Assembly: GCA_930367215.1 (NCBI GenBank)
Contig: OV884060.1
Coordinates: forward strand, 178,633,253-178,697,252
Direction of reading: 5' to 3'
Source of the DNA: Pollenia angustigena
Lineage: Eukaryota; Arthropoda; Insecta; Diptera; Polleniidae
Length of the DNA stretch: 64,000 nucleotides
How positions within the stretch are numbered: position 1 is the stretch's first letter; each line of letters starts with the position of its first letter. Made by a program: the position numbers and the translations under genes. Shown here one piece after another: positions 45,219-55,668 of this stretch. A model generated the notes under the pieces. The model saw only the letters and a list, made by a program, of their open reading frames with translations. It did not search any database and was not told the origin of the DNA.

Positions 45219-46041
45219 ATGCCTTGGAGTAATAAAGATGTATTTGATGGTGTTACTAGTGGGAAAATTTTTTTAACTGAATCCTTTAAGAAGAGTAAAA
45301 TCTGGACTATTTTTGCAAAATTAAGACATGCAAATGGCGAACCAATTAATAATTTTGTTTGTTGTCGTACTTGTAAATTAGTTTTTACATATCGCAAATC
45401 CGTTAGTATTTCAAATTTATCCAAACACAGGTGTTATCAAATGAAATATAAATTACAAAATCGAGAAAGTACAATTCCTGTAAAAAAGCCTGTAGTGTTT
45501 AAGCGGGAGTTACAAAAACAAAAAAGTAAAATTTCTAAAAAAGAGACTGAAGTGCCACAACAAGAAACTCCAATTTCTATAATAGAGATTGAAGTGCCAA
45601 AGCTGCAAGAAATGTCAAACACTCTTAATGAAGACGAATGTGTTAGAAATTTTGAATGCAATCTGAGGAAGTTGATAACAAAGTGTCTAATAAAAAATGC
45701 GGCCACATATAAATTGTTACAGAGTGATGATTTTAAGACTTTATTTCATGAGTTTATATCCTTTGGAGCAAAATTTGGTACTAATGTAGATGTTGATAAA
45801 CTACTGCCGAATCCAATGGCAGTTGTTGGAAATGTAACTGATATTTATGGACATTGTTTGGAAAAAGTACGGTCAGAAATCGACGTGATTAAAGAACATG
45901 GATTTGGCATATCGATTGGTACATGGGAAAACAAGTTTCTAAGAAAAAACTTTCTAGCATTAACAGTAAATTTTTTTAAAAACAGAACATTAACGTCCAG
46001 ATTTTTGGGAATCCGATCAATGGAAGGCGAAAAATTCACAA
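45219..46041 (+). CDS. Gene 2, first coding exon: paralogous Hermes-like hAT protein
   Basis: Encodes 274 residues plus one base. BED finger: W29, C49-x2-C52, H70-x-C72. The region after the finger is longer than in gene 1 and lysine/glutamate-rich, with a repeated TEVPQ/IEVPK motif (110-128). FGTNVDVDKLLPNP matches the Hermes/gene 1 NVEELLPSP block. ISIGTWENKF has G234 where the family's first catalytic aspartate sits. The exon ends TTC ACA A before GTAAGT at 46042: the same position and phase as gene 1, so the two genes share an ancestral intron. Reading through would add 18 unrelated residues. No downstream exon like 21750-22903 is found in the remaining 18 kb. ATG at 45219 lies six bases after a good acceptor. 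Confidence 0.82.
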
Positions 46042-46091
46042 GTAAGTTTTTTTTTATTAACGAACGTGATTTCTACAAACAGATATCTGGG

Positions 46092-46160
46092 GCCTAATTT
46101 TGGCAGTCGTGATCGAGTACTTTCTTGATTCTAAAGCAATTTTATTTCTAATGAATTGTA
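46092..46160 (+). mobile_element. Fragment of the GGGGCC/GGGGCAAATT MITE family
   Basis: GGGGCCTAATTTTGGCAGTC followed by GATCGAGTACTTTCTTGATT matches the left end of 38881. It lies 50 bp into the presumed gene 2 intron. Confidence 0.7.
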
Positions 46161-46432
46161 AACCGTAGGAAAATTTTTAAATCTAAAGCAGTGGATAAAT
46201 TCCAAAATAGCATTTGGCTTAAATCTAGTTTACCGACGCAGCTCCAAATAAAAAAAAAGTACCTAGGTAGATAGAAAATTAAAAAATAAGAAGAAAAAAT
46301 ACAATAAAAAAGTTGGCGGAAACGCTTAGTTTTCGAGTTATGGACGTTTTAAGTTTTTATATAAAAGTGTGATTTTCCACTACATTTTTATCTTTATATG
46401 GTCAATATTGGTATCATTTTAAAGCTTTTGAC

Positions 46433-46912
46433 TTAGTGAAGCCGGTACTTACTATCCCAAAGAGGAGCAAATCCTTGCGCCCGGCCGAAGGCCGGCTATG
46501 CAGTGTAGCTTTACTTAGCGAAGCCGGTTCTTGCTATACCATAGAGGAGAAAATCCTTGCGCCCGGCCGAAGGACGGCTATGCAGAGAAGCTTTACTTAG
46601 CGAAGCCGGTTTTTGCTATACTATAGAGGAGAAAATCCTTGCGCCCGGCCGAAGGCCGGCTATGCAGAGTATTTTTACTTAGCGAAGCGGGTTCTTGCTA
46701 CACCATAGATTAGAAAAGCCTTACGCCCGGCCGAAGGCCGGCTATGCAGAGAAGCTTTAGTTAGCGAAGCCGGTATTTGTCATACCAAAGAGGAGCAAAT
46801 CTTTGCGCCCGGCCAAAGGCCGGCTATGCAGAGAAGCTTTACTTAGCGAAGCCGGTTTTTGCTATACCATAGAGGAGAAAGTCCTTGCGCCCGGCCGAAG
46901 GTTGGCTATGCA
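46433..46912 (+). repeat. GC-rich minisatellite, 82-bp unit, six copies
   Basis: Units start at 46433, 46515, 46597, 46679, 46761 and 46843, exactly 82 bp apart; the last is cut after 70 bp. Each has CGAAGCCGG and GCCCGGCCGAAGGCCGGC. The complement CCGGCCTTCGGCCGG is a perfect 6-bp stem with a 3-base loop. Base composition is far from the AT-rich surroundings. Confidence 0.95.
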
Positions 46913-46913
46913 G

Positions 46914-47730
46914 GAGGCTTATTCTGAATTGCGATGCGAAAATCAATGCGATGTGAAAATGCATAAATGCGAACAATTGCTATTCTGTATTGCGATATTC
47001 GCAAGTTTTTTTTTAATCGCATTTCAAATGCGAAAAGGTGACAAGTCGGTATTCTACATTGCGAAAACAAATGTCAAATTCGCAAAATTTATTCGACAAC
47101 AAAATAGCATTCGCAAAGTACAAACATGTTAGTGAAAGATAATATTTTATTTATTTATTCATCATATATTTATTATTTAATTCAGGGAAGCAAGCAATAT
47201 AACCACCAAACCGCGTCAATTTGAAATAATGATAGAATATATGAATAAGCACAGCCAAATGCTCATCGGTCGGCAAATTCTTTGTGGCAAACGTTAACTG
47301 AAGAACTAAATATCAATGGACCACCTATTAGAGAAGCTGCAGGATGGAAAAAGTATGAAATATATAAACCAGTTAAAAAATATTTGCCTTCAACTTTAAT
47401 TTTAATAAGTTTGGGCCTATTTTAACGTACACACAAAAAATTTTCTTCGTCGTCGAACCGCAGTGCCACAAAATCCATTTTTATTATTTTTTCTTATTAC
47501 AGAATGTCCTAAATACATTTTTTAAACAATTTTCACAGCCAAACACAAACAATTTAATTATTTTTAATTTGACGTTTATTGACACTTACGTATATTTGAG
47601 CAGCGTTGCCACAATTTGAAATAAATTGCGAATGCGATTGCGAAAGTCTAACAGAATACCAATTTTCTTTCGCATCGCATTTCATTTGCGCATCGCATTG
47701 ATTTTCGCATCGCAATTCAGAATAAGCCTC
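46914..47730 (+). mobile_element. Harbinger-like element with long inverted ends, CAG duplication
   Basis: GAGGCTTATTCTGAATTGCG and its complement form the ends; identity continues through GATGCGAAAATCAATGCGAT. CAG on both sides (46911-46913, 47731-47733). GCGATGCGAA-type motifs are repeated near both ends. It is inserted in the minisatellite or at its edge. Confidence 0.82.
47206..47375 (+). pseudogene. Broken Myb/SANT-like domain remnant (Harbinger accessory protein)
   Basis: RQFEIMIEYMNKHSQMLIG in one frame continues as ANSLWQTLTEELNINGPP and REAAGWKK in another, after a frameshift near 47270. This is the pattern of the trihelix/Myb-SANT protein encoded by PIF/Harbinger elements, in which a WxxL..LN..GPP..xxxxWKK motif is typical. 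GTATG directly after WKK could be an old intron donor. The rest of the gene and the transposase are absent. Confidence 0.65.
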
Positions 47731-48188
47731 CAGGAGTGTTTTCGTTTGCGACGCCCATGTTTATAATTTGATTACGTTTGTATTACACTTTTATTTAAAT
47801 AAACTACATACTAACCTGGTGCACTTCTGTAATATTTTGATGTAAAATGCAAAAAGAATGTAATGTGAGGTAAAGAGATAGTAATTTTCAAATAAATTTT
47901 GTATATCTAAAAAGATATGGTCAAAAGCTTTGAAATGATACCAATATTGGCCATATAACGATAAAAATGTAGTGTAAAATCGGACCTTTATATAAAAACT
48001 TAAAACGTCCATAACTTGAAAACTAAGCGTTTCCGCCAACTTTTTTATTTTATTTTTTCTTCTTATTTTTTAATTTTCTATCACCCTGGGTACTTTTTTT
48101 TTTTTATTTGGAGCTGCGTCGGTAAACTAGATTTGTTCCTAGCATTTAAGTGATACTTATAGGAATATATACAAATATCAGGTATATA

Positions 48189-48578
48189 ATCCAAATTTTT
48201 AATATTTTTAATTAGGCTTAAGTTCATGAAATTTAATTTTCATTAAATTATTCTTATGAAGAAAGGAATTTTACAACATGAAAATTAATCAAAATTGTTA
48301 TTGATAATCTTTCATTCTTGACGTGGCTCGGGCTCGAACCCTGGCCGGCAGGTTACCATGACATGTTTCGATCGCAACCACTCGATCTCCTCAGATGGAG
48401 GATGCAAGAATGAAAGATTATCAATAACAATTTTGATTAATTTTCATGTTGTAAAATTCCTTTCTTCATAAGAATAATTTAATAAAAATTAAATTTCATG
48501 AACTTAAGCCTAATTAAAAATATTAAAAATTTGGATTAAAAACCATAAATAGTTCAACAAAATAACCACAATACTAAT
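48189..48578 (-). mobile_element. Single-copy hairpin element with tRNA-like loop, 13-bp flanking repeats
   Basis: TATCAGGTATATA flanks both sides (48176-48188 and 48579-48591). Arms from ATCCAAATTTTTAATA through TTAGGCTTAAGTTCATG pair with the complement over about 140 bp. The loop (about 48318-48410) read on the minus strand has GATCGAGTGGTTGCGATC (a D-arm-like stem with an A box) and GGGTTCGAGCCC (B box) 38 bases later. The head, on the minus strand, is ATTAGTATTGTGGTTATTTT. No coding capacity. Confidence 0.85.
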
Positions 48579-49028
48579 TATCAGGTATATATTTTTTAAA
48601 ATTTCCTTGAGATAAAATGGTTGTTTTCAAACTTCAACCCGATCACTACGTGAACTTTTTTAACAATACGAAAAAATTATCATATTTTTTATTAATAACT
48701 TTTATTGTTCTACACGACTATACTGTTTTTGATTCGCAAAAAGTGTGAACAAGTTATGGCCCTAATGTTTAATGTATTAAACTTGAAATTAATTTTTTAT
48801 TTTTTGTCTTAAAAAAAGCAATTACATACTTATTATTTTTTAACTATAAAATAGTTTTGACTACTATAAAGTGCAATTTATCTTTTCATGTTGCATCCTT
48901 CCAAAAGTGTAAATGTAATAATTTCCTGAAATTTTATTTTGTTTTAAATAAATACATTAAAAAAATACTTGTCAAAATTTATTGAAGTTCGGGTTCGGTC
49001 TCAAAAAGTGCGTTCGGTCGGACACTAT

Positions 49029-49154
49029 CAGCCCAATTATGAATACAAATTCCCCGGGAGTTTTTCCCTTTTCCCATTTTTACAATTGAATTAACATAGG
49101 AAAAATGGGAGAAGGGAGAAAACTCCCGGGGAATTTATATTCATAATAGGGCTG
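49029..49154. mobile_element. CAGCCCAATTATGAAT palindromic MITE
   Basis: Same family as 32190-32316; TAT flanks on both sides. The right end has one change (ATAGGGCTG). Confidence 0.85.
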
Positions 49155-49189
49155 TATATTTTGGTAATTTCAACGTTTATTTTGCCTAA

Positions 49190-49310
49190 TGCGCTGTTTT
49201 TAAAACGTGAAGGCCAAAGTGACTCGTTTAACTAACTTTTAGAACAAAAACAAATTTTGAAAATGTTAGTTAAACGAGTCGTTTTTGTGCTCGCGTTCTA
49301 AACACAGGCA
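49190..49310. mobile_element. Small inverted-repeat element, GACTCGTTTAACTAAC arms
   Basis: GACTCGTTTAACTAAC (49211) and its complement GTTAGTTAAACGAGTC (49265) are perfect; the outer TTTAAAACGTGAAGGCC/CTCGCGTTCTAAAC pairing is weaker. Confidence 0.55.
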
Positions 49311-49920
49311 GTAAGTGGTTTACCTTTTAGTTTTCTTTTAAAATATGGCAACAGTTGTACTTTTATTACCTTTTTAAATTAACGATTGAAAATCAATTGT
49401 GTACGCGTTAACAGGTAGGTAAGACCAGTGCTCGGAAAAAAACAACATTAAATATCTTTCCTAAGTGTTCGGCTCGGTAGATTTGTGGTAAACACAAACG
49501 CGAATAGTGTTTCTCTGTTTGTGGTCTTCGAAGTTCGAACACAAAAATAATACCGTACATTCATCATACCACATACACGTGTTTGTGTGATCATGTTTGT
49601 GCTCATTTACTACTATGACGTAATTAAAAATAATGTTTTTAAATTTAAATGCAATATCTTGTTTTCTTTGTTTCATGGCACTTATCCGACTCAACAAAAA
49701 GATTTAATTGCGTTCTGTTTTTTTTAACCACAAACTTCGTTGTGATTGGTTTAGCACATTAATTTTCGTTCGTTTCAGTTTTGCTTATGCTGTCCACACA
49801 CTAGTGATTTGTGTGAGCTCGACATCTTGTTAATTGTTAAAAGGGCTGTGCCCGCACAAATCACAAGTAATTGAAAATTTTCAGTTTCTTGTGATTTGTT
49901 TTTTTAGTGTACATTTTAGT
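49311..49920. other. No gene; one MITE end near 49795
   Basis: GTCCACACACTAGTGATTTG at 49793 matches the complement of a sequence ending at 57140; only one end is present at each site. The rest is unassigned AT-rich sequence with accidental frames. Confidence 0.4.
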
Positions 49921-49962
49921 AAGGCGACCAGATTTTGAAAATAAAAATAGAGGACATAAAGA

Positions 49963-50534
49963 AAACAAGTAAGAAAGTATAGTCGGTCAAGCCCGACCAT
50001 ATAATACCCTATACCACAGTATTTAAAAACACATTATGCTTATATGTCCATGTAAATATGGTTTTATCTCTGTTTATAAATTTCATGAAAATCGGATTGA
50101 AAATTTGTGAGAGCCAGAAATTGCCCCCTGCCTCCCCTTGTGGTCCTTTTTTTTTTTAAAACTCTATAGCTAATGTGTCCATATAGATATGGTTCTATCT
50201 ATGTTTTAAATTTCAGAGAGGAAGAAATTTCCCCCTATCTTCCCTCGTGGTCCTACGATTCGGCCCATTTTCAATAGGCTTGGTCCTTGTGCCAATGAAA
50301 ACCTATAGCCCAAATTTTATCAAATTATCTCCAAAATTGCGACCTGTACTTTGTGCACAAGGTTACATGGACAGCCAGCCAGCCAGCCGGACGGACATCG
50401 TTAGTTCGACTCAGAAAGTGATTCTGAGTAGATCGGTATACTTTAAGGTGGGTCTAGGACCAATATTTTAAGGCGTTACACACATCAACACAAATGCATA
50501 ATACCCTCTCCACTATTGTGGTGTGGGTATAAAA
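49963..50534 (+). repeat. R3 dispersed repeat, third copy
   Basis: Begins AAGTAAGAAAGTATAGTCGG; ends shortly after GACTCAGAAAGTGATTCTGAG and GTGTGGGTATA. Removing it restores the AAGG...GGACATAAA-AAAAGTAAAAAATTT sequence seen at 51070, so it is an insertion. Confidence 0.8.
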
Positions 50535-51334
50535 AGTAAAAAATTTATTTGACTTTAATATTTTTTTACATATTTTAAAGACAAATTAACATTGCCATGT
50601 TTATATGTATATGTTAAGCTTAATATGCCAACCTGCTAAATCCACTTTTTAAGTGAATTGAGGTTTTGATGCCGCGTGGTAGAGAAAGTTATACCTCGTG
50701 GACCAGTATGTAACTTTTCTTCAATTTGAGTCTTGAAGTGAGTCAAATCAACTATATTTTTAGTTTTCCTCTCAAGCAGCCAATAGGAAAACTAAAAAGT
50801 TTTTTCTGTAAATTTGTTAAAAGGGATTTAGCAGGTTTGCATATAAAATAACGAAACTTAAAAATGCATTGCACAAACTTATTAAACGACATTTTCCATA
50901 CGATTTGACAGAAAAAAACCTTTGATCGCCGTGAAATAAAATTTATTTTAATTTATAAAAATAAAAGCAAATATTGGTCATGCGTTAAAAAATAAAGAGG
51001 ACACAGATGACAGATTATGAAAAAGATGATAAAAGATAAGGCGACCAGATTTTGAAAATAAAAATAGAGGACATAAAAAAAGTAAAAAATTTATTTGACT
51101 TCAAGATGTTTTACATATTATACAGACAAATTTACATTCCCATATTTATATACATATGTAAAGTAAATTAAAAAAAATAACATATCGTCGGCTTAATATG
51201 CAAACCTGCTAAATTACAATTTTTAAGTAAATTGAGATTTTGACGTGTGTTAGAAAAAGATATGCCTCGTCGACCAGCATGTGGTTTTTCTTGACAGAAA
51301 AAACCTTTGAATGCCGGGAAATAAAATTTATTTT

Positions 51335-51456
51335 CAGCCCAATTATGAATAAAAATTCCCCGGGAGTTTTCTCCCAGCTCCCATTTTTCCTATGTAAATT
51401 CAATTGTAGAAAAGGGGGAAAAAACTCCCGGGGAATTTGTATTCATAATTAGGCTG
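51335..51456. mobile_element. CAGCCCAATTATGAAT palindromic MITE, opposite orientation
   Basis: Same ends as 32190; TTT on both sides. The centre (TTTCCTATGTAAATTCAATT) is the complement of the other copies, as expected for insertion in the other orientation. Confidence 0.83.
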
Positions 51457-51761
51457 TTTAATTTATAAAAATAAAAGCAAATATTGGTCATGCTTTAAAA
51501 AATAAAGAGGACAAAGATGACAGATTATGAAAAAAATATGAAATTTTATATGTATATGACAGCCAGTTAAAAAAGATGATTGTCCTCTAAAAAATAGTAC
51601 GTATGGCCACCTTATAAAAGGGGACACAAATTTTATAGATGACAGCCAGTTAAAATATATGATTGTTCTCTAAAAAAGAGTACGTCTGGTCACTTTAATT
51701 TTAGTGTACAACAAAAAATCAAACCAGTGCTGCCAGTGAAATTTCGATAAAGATACATTTT

Positions 51762-52338
51762 ATGGCGATTTCTTTTCTGAGAAAAATATGTTACAGTATA
51801 TACATGTAACATTTTCTAATGTTACCTATAATCACTCAAAGTGTTGCATGTTGTGCAATTTCAATAGAACACAATTAGTGCTTTTATTTGCAACAATTAC
51901 ACTTTCATTATTAACGTACTTAATGAGCGATTTTTAAAGCTATTTAAGCGGTTTCTGCACGAGATTACGGGTTATATAATGGCTTATAAAAATTAAATTA
52001 TAAATACACTTTTTTTGATTTTCATGTGTAAATATTTTTATATTTTGTTTTAAAACAATTTTTTTACAAAATTATCAGCGGTATGAATTATGGCAAACAA
52101 AATAAAACATTTGTTGTACAAACCAAGTAGTAAGTACCAAAGTTGTACAACAGGGCAGTTGAACACCTTAAGTAAAAGTAAGGGTAAAATATGCAACATG
52201 TTGTCCATGTTTTTCATCAACATATTCACAAACGAACTTGAAAATTTTTCCCACAGTTGTATTTTTTATACAAAAGAACACAAAAATGTAGAACATGTAA
52301 CAGTAATGCAACATTTTTCACAGAAAAGAAATCGCCAT
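51762..52338 (+). mobile_element. Intact 577-bp ATGGCGATTTC element (E0)
   Basis: ATGGCGATTTCTTTTCTG and its complement at the right end, with further inverted matches AAAATATGTTACAG / TGTAACAGTAATGC. It serves as the uninterrupted reference for the insertions found at 33440-41690. The short frames at 52090-52451 are not genes. Confidence 0.83.
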
Positions 52339-52381
52339 TAGTTTCCAAAAAGATACACTTTTTCCCAAAAAAATTGGAATA

Positions 52382-52614
52382 TGTGACTTTCTACGAGAAA
52401 AGGGACCTAGTGTGTGAAAATGAAGTTTTGAGAAAAACGCATTATCACTGAACACACTTTCAGTTGGGAGATGCGTTTTGGTATTGTTAGTTTTTTTTTA
52501 TCAAAAATCTAACTCATTTCATCTTATTCTACACCCTTTTAAGTACCAGAATCTACTCTTAAGTCCAAACCCGTTTTTTGACACACTAGGTCCCTTTTCT
52601 CGGAGAAGGTCACA
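52382..52614. mobile_element. TA-flanked MITE, TGTGACTTTC ends
   Basis: TGTGACTTTCTACGAGAAAA pairs with the complement of TTTTCTCGGAGAAGGTCACA; GGGACCTAGTGTGTG follows on both arms. TA on both sides. Confidence 0.8.
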
Positions 52615-52644
52615 TATGCATTTTTAACGTTTAACATTTATTAA

Positions 52645-52907
52645 GTCTGAGTTCATACGGCTCATGTCTTATTGATAAGATTGCTAACTTATAGGCGAGA
52701 GGGACGAAGGGAAAAGAAACGAGTACACAGATGCTTGTACTGTCTTTACGTTTTGCTTTTTCATTCGTTGTTTAATTTTGTTATTGTTTTCAATATCAAA
52801 AAAGCACATGTCGTCAACATGATATGAAACATTTGAACGCCAATTCATGTTCAAAGAAGAAATAGGAAGAATCTTGTCAATAAGACATGAGCCGTATAAA
52901 CACAGAC
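52645..52907. mobile_element. GTCTGAGTTCATACGG MITE
   Basis: GTCTGAGTTCATACGGCTCA pairs with the complement of the right end (GAGCCGTATAAACACAGAC). Flanks TAA and TTA. Related by its ends to the 33142-33285 MITE. Confidence 0.75.
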
Positions 52908-54230
52908 TTACATAACAGTTTTATTTCATATTTAATGAATATTGTAAAGAAAATGGTCAGGTATGTTCTACATTTCGACTCGAAATAAAAACGTAAAATT
53001 TATTGAATCTGCATAATTCATAAATTGGTGTTCTCAAATCCACATGTTTTTGTGTATTCGAAGTTTTTGTTCGAAAAAAAGACTTTAGTTGAACTAAAGA
53101 TCGCTAATTTGCTAACCGCACCATGAAAGGATGAAAGTCTAATATTTATTCACCCATATCGTGAGTAACAAGTGGAATTTTTGTTCCCATGAAATTTTCA
53201 TTCCCCTCGAAGGGGAAAAAGCAATCGTGAATCTCTCAGTTCCAGTGAATATAAAAAAGATTAGAAAAAATTAAAATTCAATAAAATTTTTGCTCAAAAA
53301 TATACACGTATATATTTTAAAGAAAAGTTAAATTATTACTGCCGTATTCATAAAAAATTAAAATAGATTTGAATTGTAATTTAAAAAAAATTTGTATGAA
53401 CATTTTGCCTTAAAACACATTTCAAACTTATTTTATTTTTTATGAATACGGCAGTTAGTATTGGAGAGATAGGTTGATTACAACGTTAGTTTTTTGCACT
53501 TCTTAAATTTTATGTAGTAAAATATTTTCCAAAATTTTGCCATCACGTCTTTCGAAAGCTTCACAAATCCGCCGGCAATCAACCTGTTGTTTTGCATTTT
53601 GTTGACCAACAATCGGTTTGTGCCTTATTAACGGATCTAGCCCTTAATACTCGATTTATAGGAGGATTTACTGACATACATGTTCTGTTTCCTAGCAAAA
53701 ATAAAGTAAAAAAATCTAAGGGAAACGTGAACAAATTACGAGGAAAAACACATTTCACGATAAGTAGAATTTATTCCCGTGAACATTTTTTACGTTGTTA
53801 TTCTCCTTTGAATTACCTTTTTTTCATGGGAGTTTTTCATGATCGCAAATACATGAAAAGGGGAAAAACTACGAGGGAACAATTATTCACGATATGGGTG
53901 ATTAAAAATCGTGAAAGTTGTAAAGAATTTCAGGAAAAAATCGCTTCTATTGCGAACATGGATAAAATTCGCGAACAATTGCTAACTTTTAAACAAAATG
54001 GTAAAATTAAGTAAAAATTGCTAAATTAGCGGAAATTCGCAAAAATTTGCTAACAGCGGCATTATAGAAAATTCTACTATTTATTATAACTCGTTTAAGC
54101 TGTAAAGAATCAGAAAACGTACAGGAACAAATCGCTTTTATCCGAACATGGCTAAAATGCGCGAAAAATTGCAAAATTTGAAACAAACTCAAAAATTAAT
54201 TTGGGAACGCTAAAGCGATTAAAAAAAAAA
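52908..54230 (+). mobile_element. Inverted-repeat region with CACCCATATCGTGA ends and an ~85-bp direct repeat
   Basis: TTCACCCATATCGTGA at 53148 pairs with TCACGATATGGGTGA at 53889. Inside are GTGAACATTTTTTACG-like motifs on both arms. The + frame 53592-54014 (140 codons) crosses the right end and is of low quality. After it, the sequence GAATTTCAGGAAAAAATCGC to GCGAACAATTGC is repeated in diverged form at about 54110-54180. Not classified. Confidence 0.45.
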
Positions 54231-54252
54231 CAAATTGTCGAAATTTTAAATA

Positions 54253-55039
54253 TGGGCAAATCCTGCGTGACGAACGCTACATTCGCACGCGTTTTGTGTT
54301 TGAAATATAAACATTTTTTGGTCTATCAAAAGAGATAGCTTTAACTTATTTATAGTATTTAGTGACATTAATATGTACTTACGAATAGCATATATCATAG
54401 TTTCTTAGCAAGTATTTGTTGCGAAATAATTGATCACAGAGTTTTGTGACGCACGCTACAAAAAGTGGAAGTAACTTCAAAGGTTGAAGTGCGTTTTCCT
54501 TATTTTTAGCGAATTTGGCATGATAAGGTATACAAAATCTAATTCCTAAAAGAAAGATGACTATAAGAGAATTCTAAACGCACTTATTCGCAGCCAAAAC
54601 ATGTTGTGATTTTTTGACAAAAGCCGTGAACCCTTTGTGACGCACGCTACATAACGCATGCTACAGTTTTTCCAGTAGTATTTTATCGTTATATTTTATT
54701 TATTTTAACAAAACAAATTATATTTTTATGAATTGCATTTCTTAAACTAATTTCTTAACTAATGAATCTCAACTTTTTTTTTAACGAAATTTATATTTTG
54801 ATAAGTCTGCTGTAAGTGCTATTTTAATCACAAAAATCACCTAAAATAATGCTAAATTCATGTATAACATTAAGAAATCAGTGGAGGGGTAGAATTTGGT
54901 AAAAATTATTGCATTAATGATCATTGAAATACATATTTTTTAATATAAAAATTAAATTATACATCTTGTCTTATATTCCATTAAAAAAAAATTCATTTGA
55001 AAAATTTTTGGTAGGTGGACTGTTTCTGGGATTTGCCCA
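54253..55039 (+). mobile_element. TGGGCAAATCC Tc1/mariner-like element, copy 2
   Basis: About 90% identical to 24142-24914 by eye, TA on both sides. GTGACGCACGCTAC motifs at the same positions plus one extra partial copy (ATAACGCATGCTAC near 54654). Confidence 0.87.
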
Positions 55040-55438
55040 TATGTTATCGTTTTTGGCCTATGTTGGCTTTTTGAGTATTAATAAATAAATATAACATTTT
55101 TTATGTTGCGTTAAAAAATGAGTTATAATTACATCAACATTAATAAAAAAAAAGTCGATTTTAAATGTTGGGTTAGGTAGGGCCTTTTGCGTTTTAGGTA
55201 ACGATATGTTTTGAATCAATAAGAAATAGAACATTTTAAACTAAAAACAAAATTGTTTTCTTGTTAAAAATATTATCAACTATTAGAATAAAAGTCGATT
55301 CGTTTTACTTTCACCAACCCCTACGAATAAAAACATGTGGATGTGAAATGCAGAACACAAAAAAGTGCTGAAGTAAACCACTTTCGAGTGGATTCGGATT
55401 CTAGAACATACCCGGATATCATATAAATTCATATTTAT

Positions 55439-55668
55439 CAGGTATGTGATGGAAATCGATTTTAAAAACGAAATGGATTTTAAATGCATATTTCCTTTTA
55501 TTTTTAGTCTTTATACTTTGAAATTTTATATTATATACGTTAACTGAAGTGTATTCTGAACGAAAATTTATGACTATAATTCAGAAATGGATTTTAAAAT
55601 CCCTCGAAATTCATCACACCTCTTAAAAACGTTCGTTTTGAAATCGATCGATTTTCATCACATACCTG
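55439..55668. mobile_element. CAGGTATGTGATGGAAATCG MITE
   Basis: CAGGTATGTGATGGAAATCG pairs with the complement of CGATTTTCATCACATACCTG. TAT on both sides, as in the CAGCCC family. TGGATTTTAAA motifs repeat inside both arms. Confidence 0.78.

Larger units (their letters stand above)
46229..48135. mobile_element. Foldback with ~205-bp arms enclosing a minisatellite and a Harbinger-like element
   Basis: 46229-46432 is the reverse complement of about 47925-48133 with few changes (AGTTGGCGGAAACGCTTAG and GGACGTTTTAAGTTTTTATA in both). The left arm breaks off at the minisatellite, while the right arm continues a further stretch without a partner. Confidence 0.82.
49921..51700 (+). repeat. Two tandem copies of an AAGGCGACCAGATTTTG element
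   Basis: Copy 1 from 49921 (split by R3 at 49963-50534) to about 51036; copy 2 from 51037 to about 51615. Both contain CTTAATATGCMAACCTGCTAAA and GACAGAAAAAAACCTTTGA-like blocks in the same order. The outer right end TACGTATGGCCACCTTA is roughly complementary to the left end. Copy 2 also has ACATATCGTCGGCTTAAT, a CATATCGT-type left end, and a CAGCCC MITE at 51335-51456. Confidence 0.65.

Noticed and set aside
48318..48410. Functional tRNA gene in the hairpin loop
   Set aside because: D-arm and B box are good, but the T stem is mispaired, the anticodon arm is unclear and no acceptor stem closes; it is part of a repeated mobile element.
53592..54014. 140-codon + frame as a host gene
   Set aside because: It crosses the right inverted end of a repeat (TCACGATATGGGTGA), has no recognised motif, and its C-terminal part is a direct repeat present again downstream.
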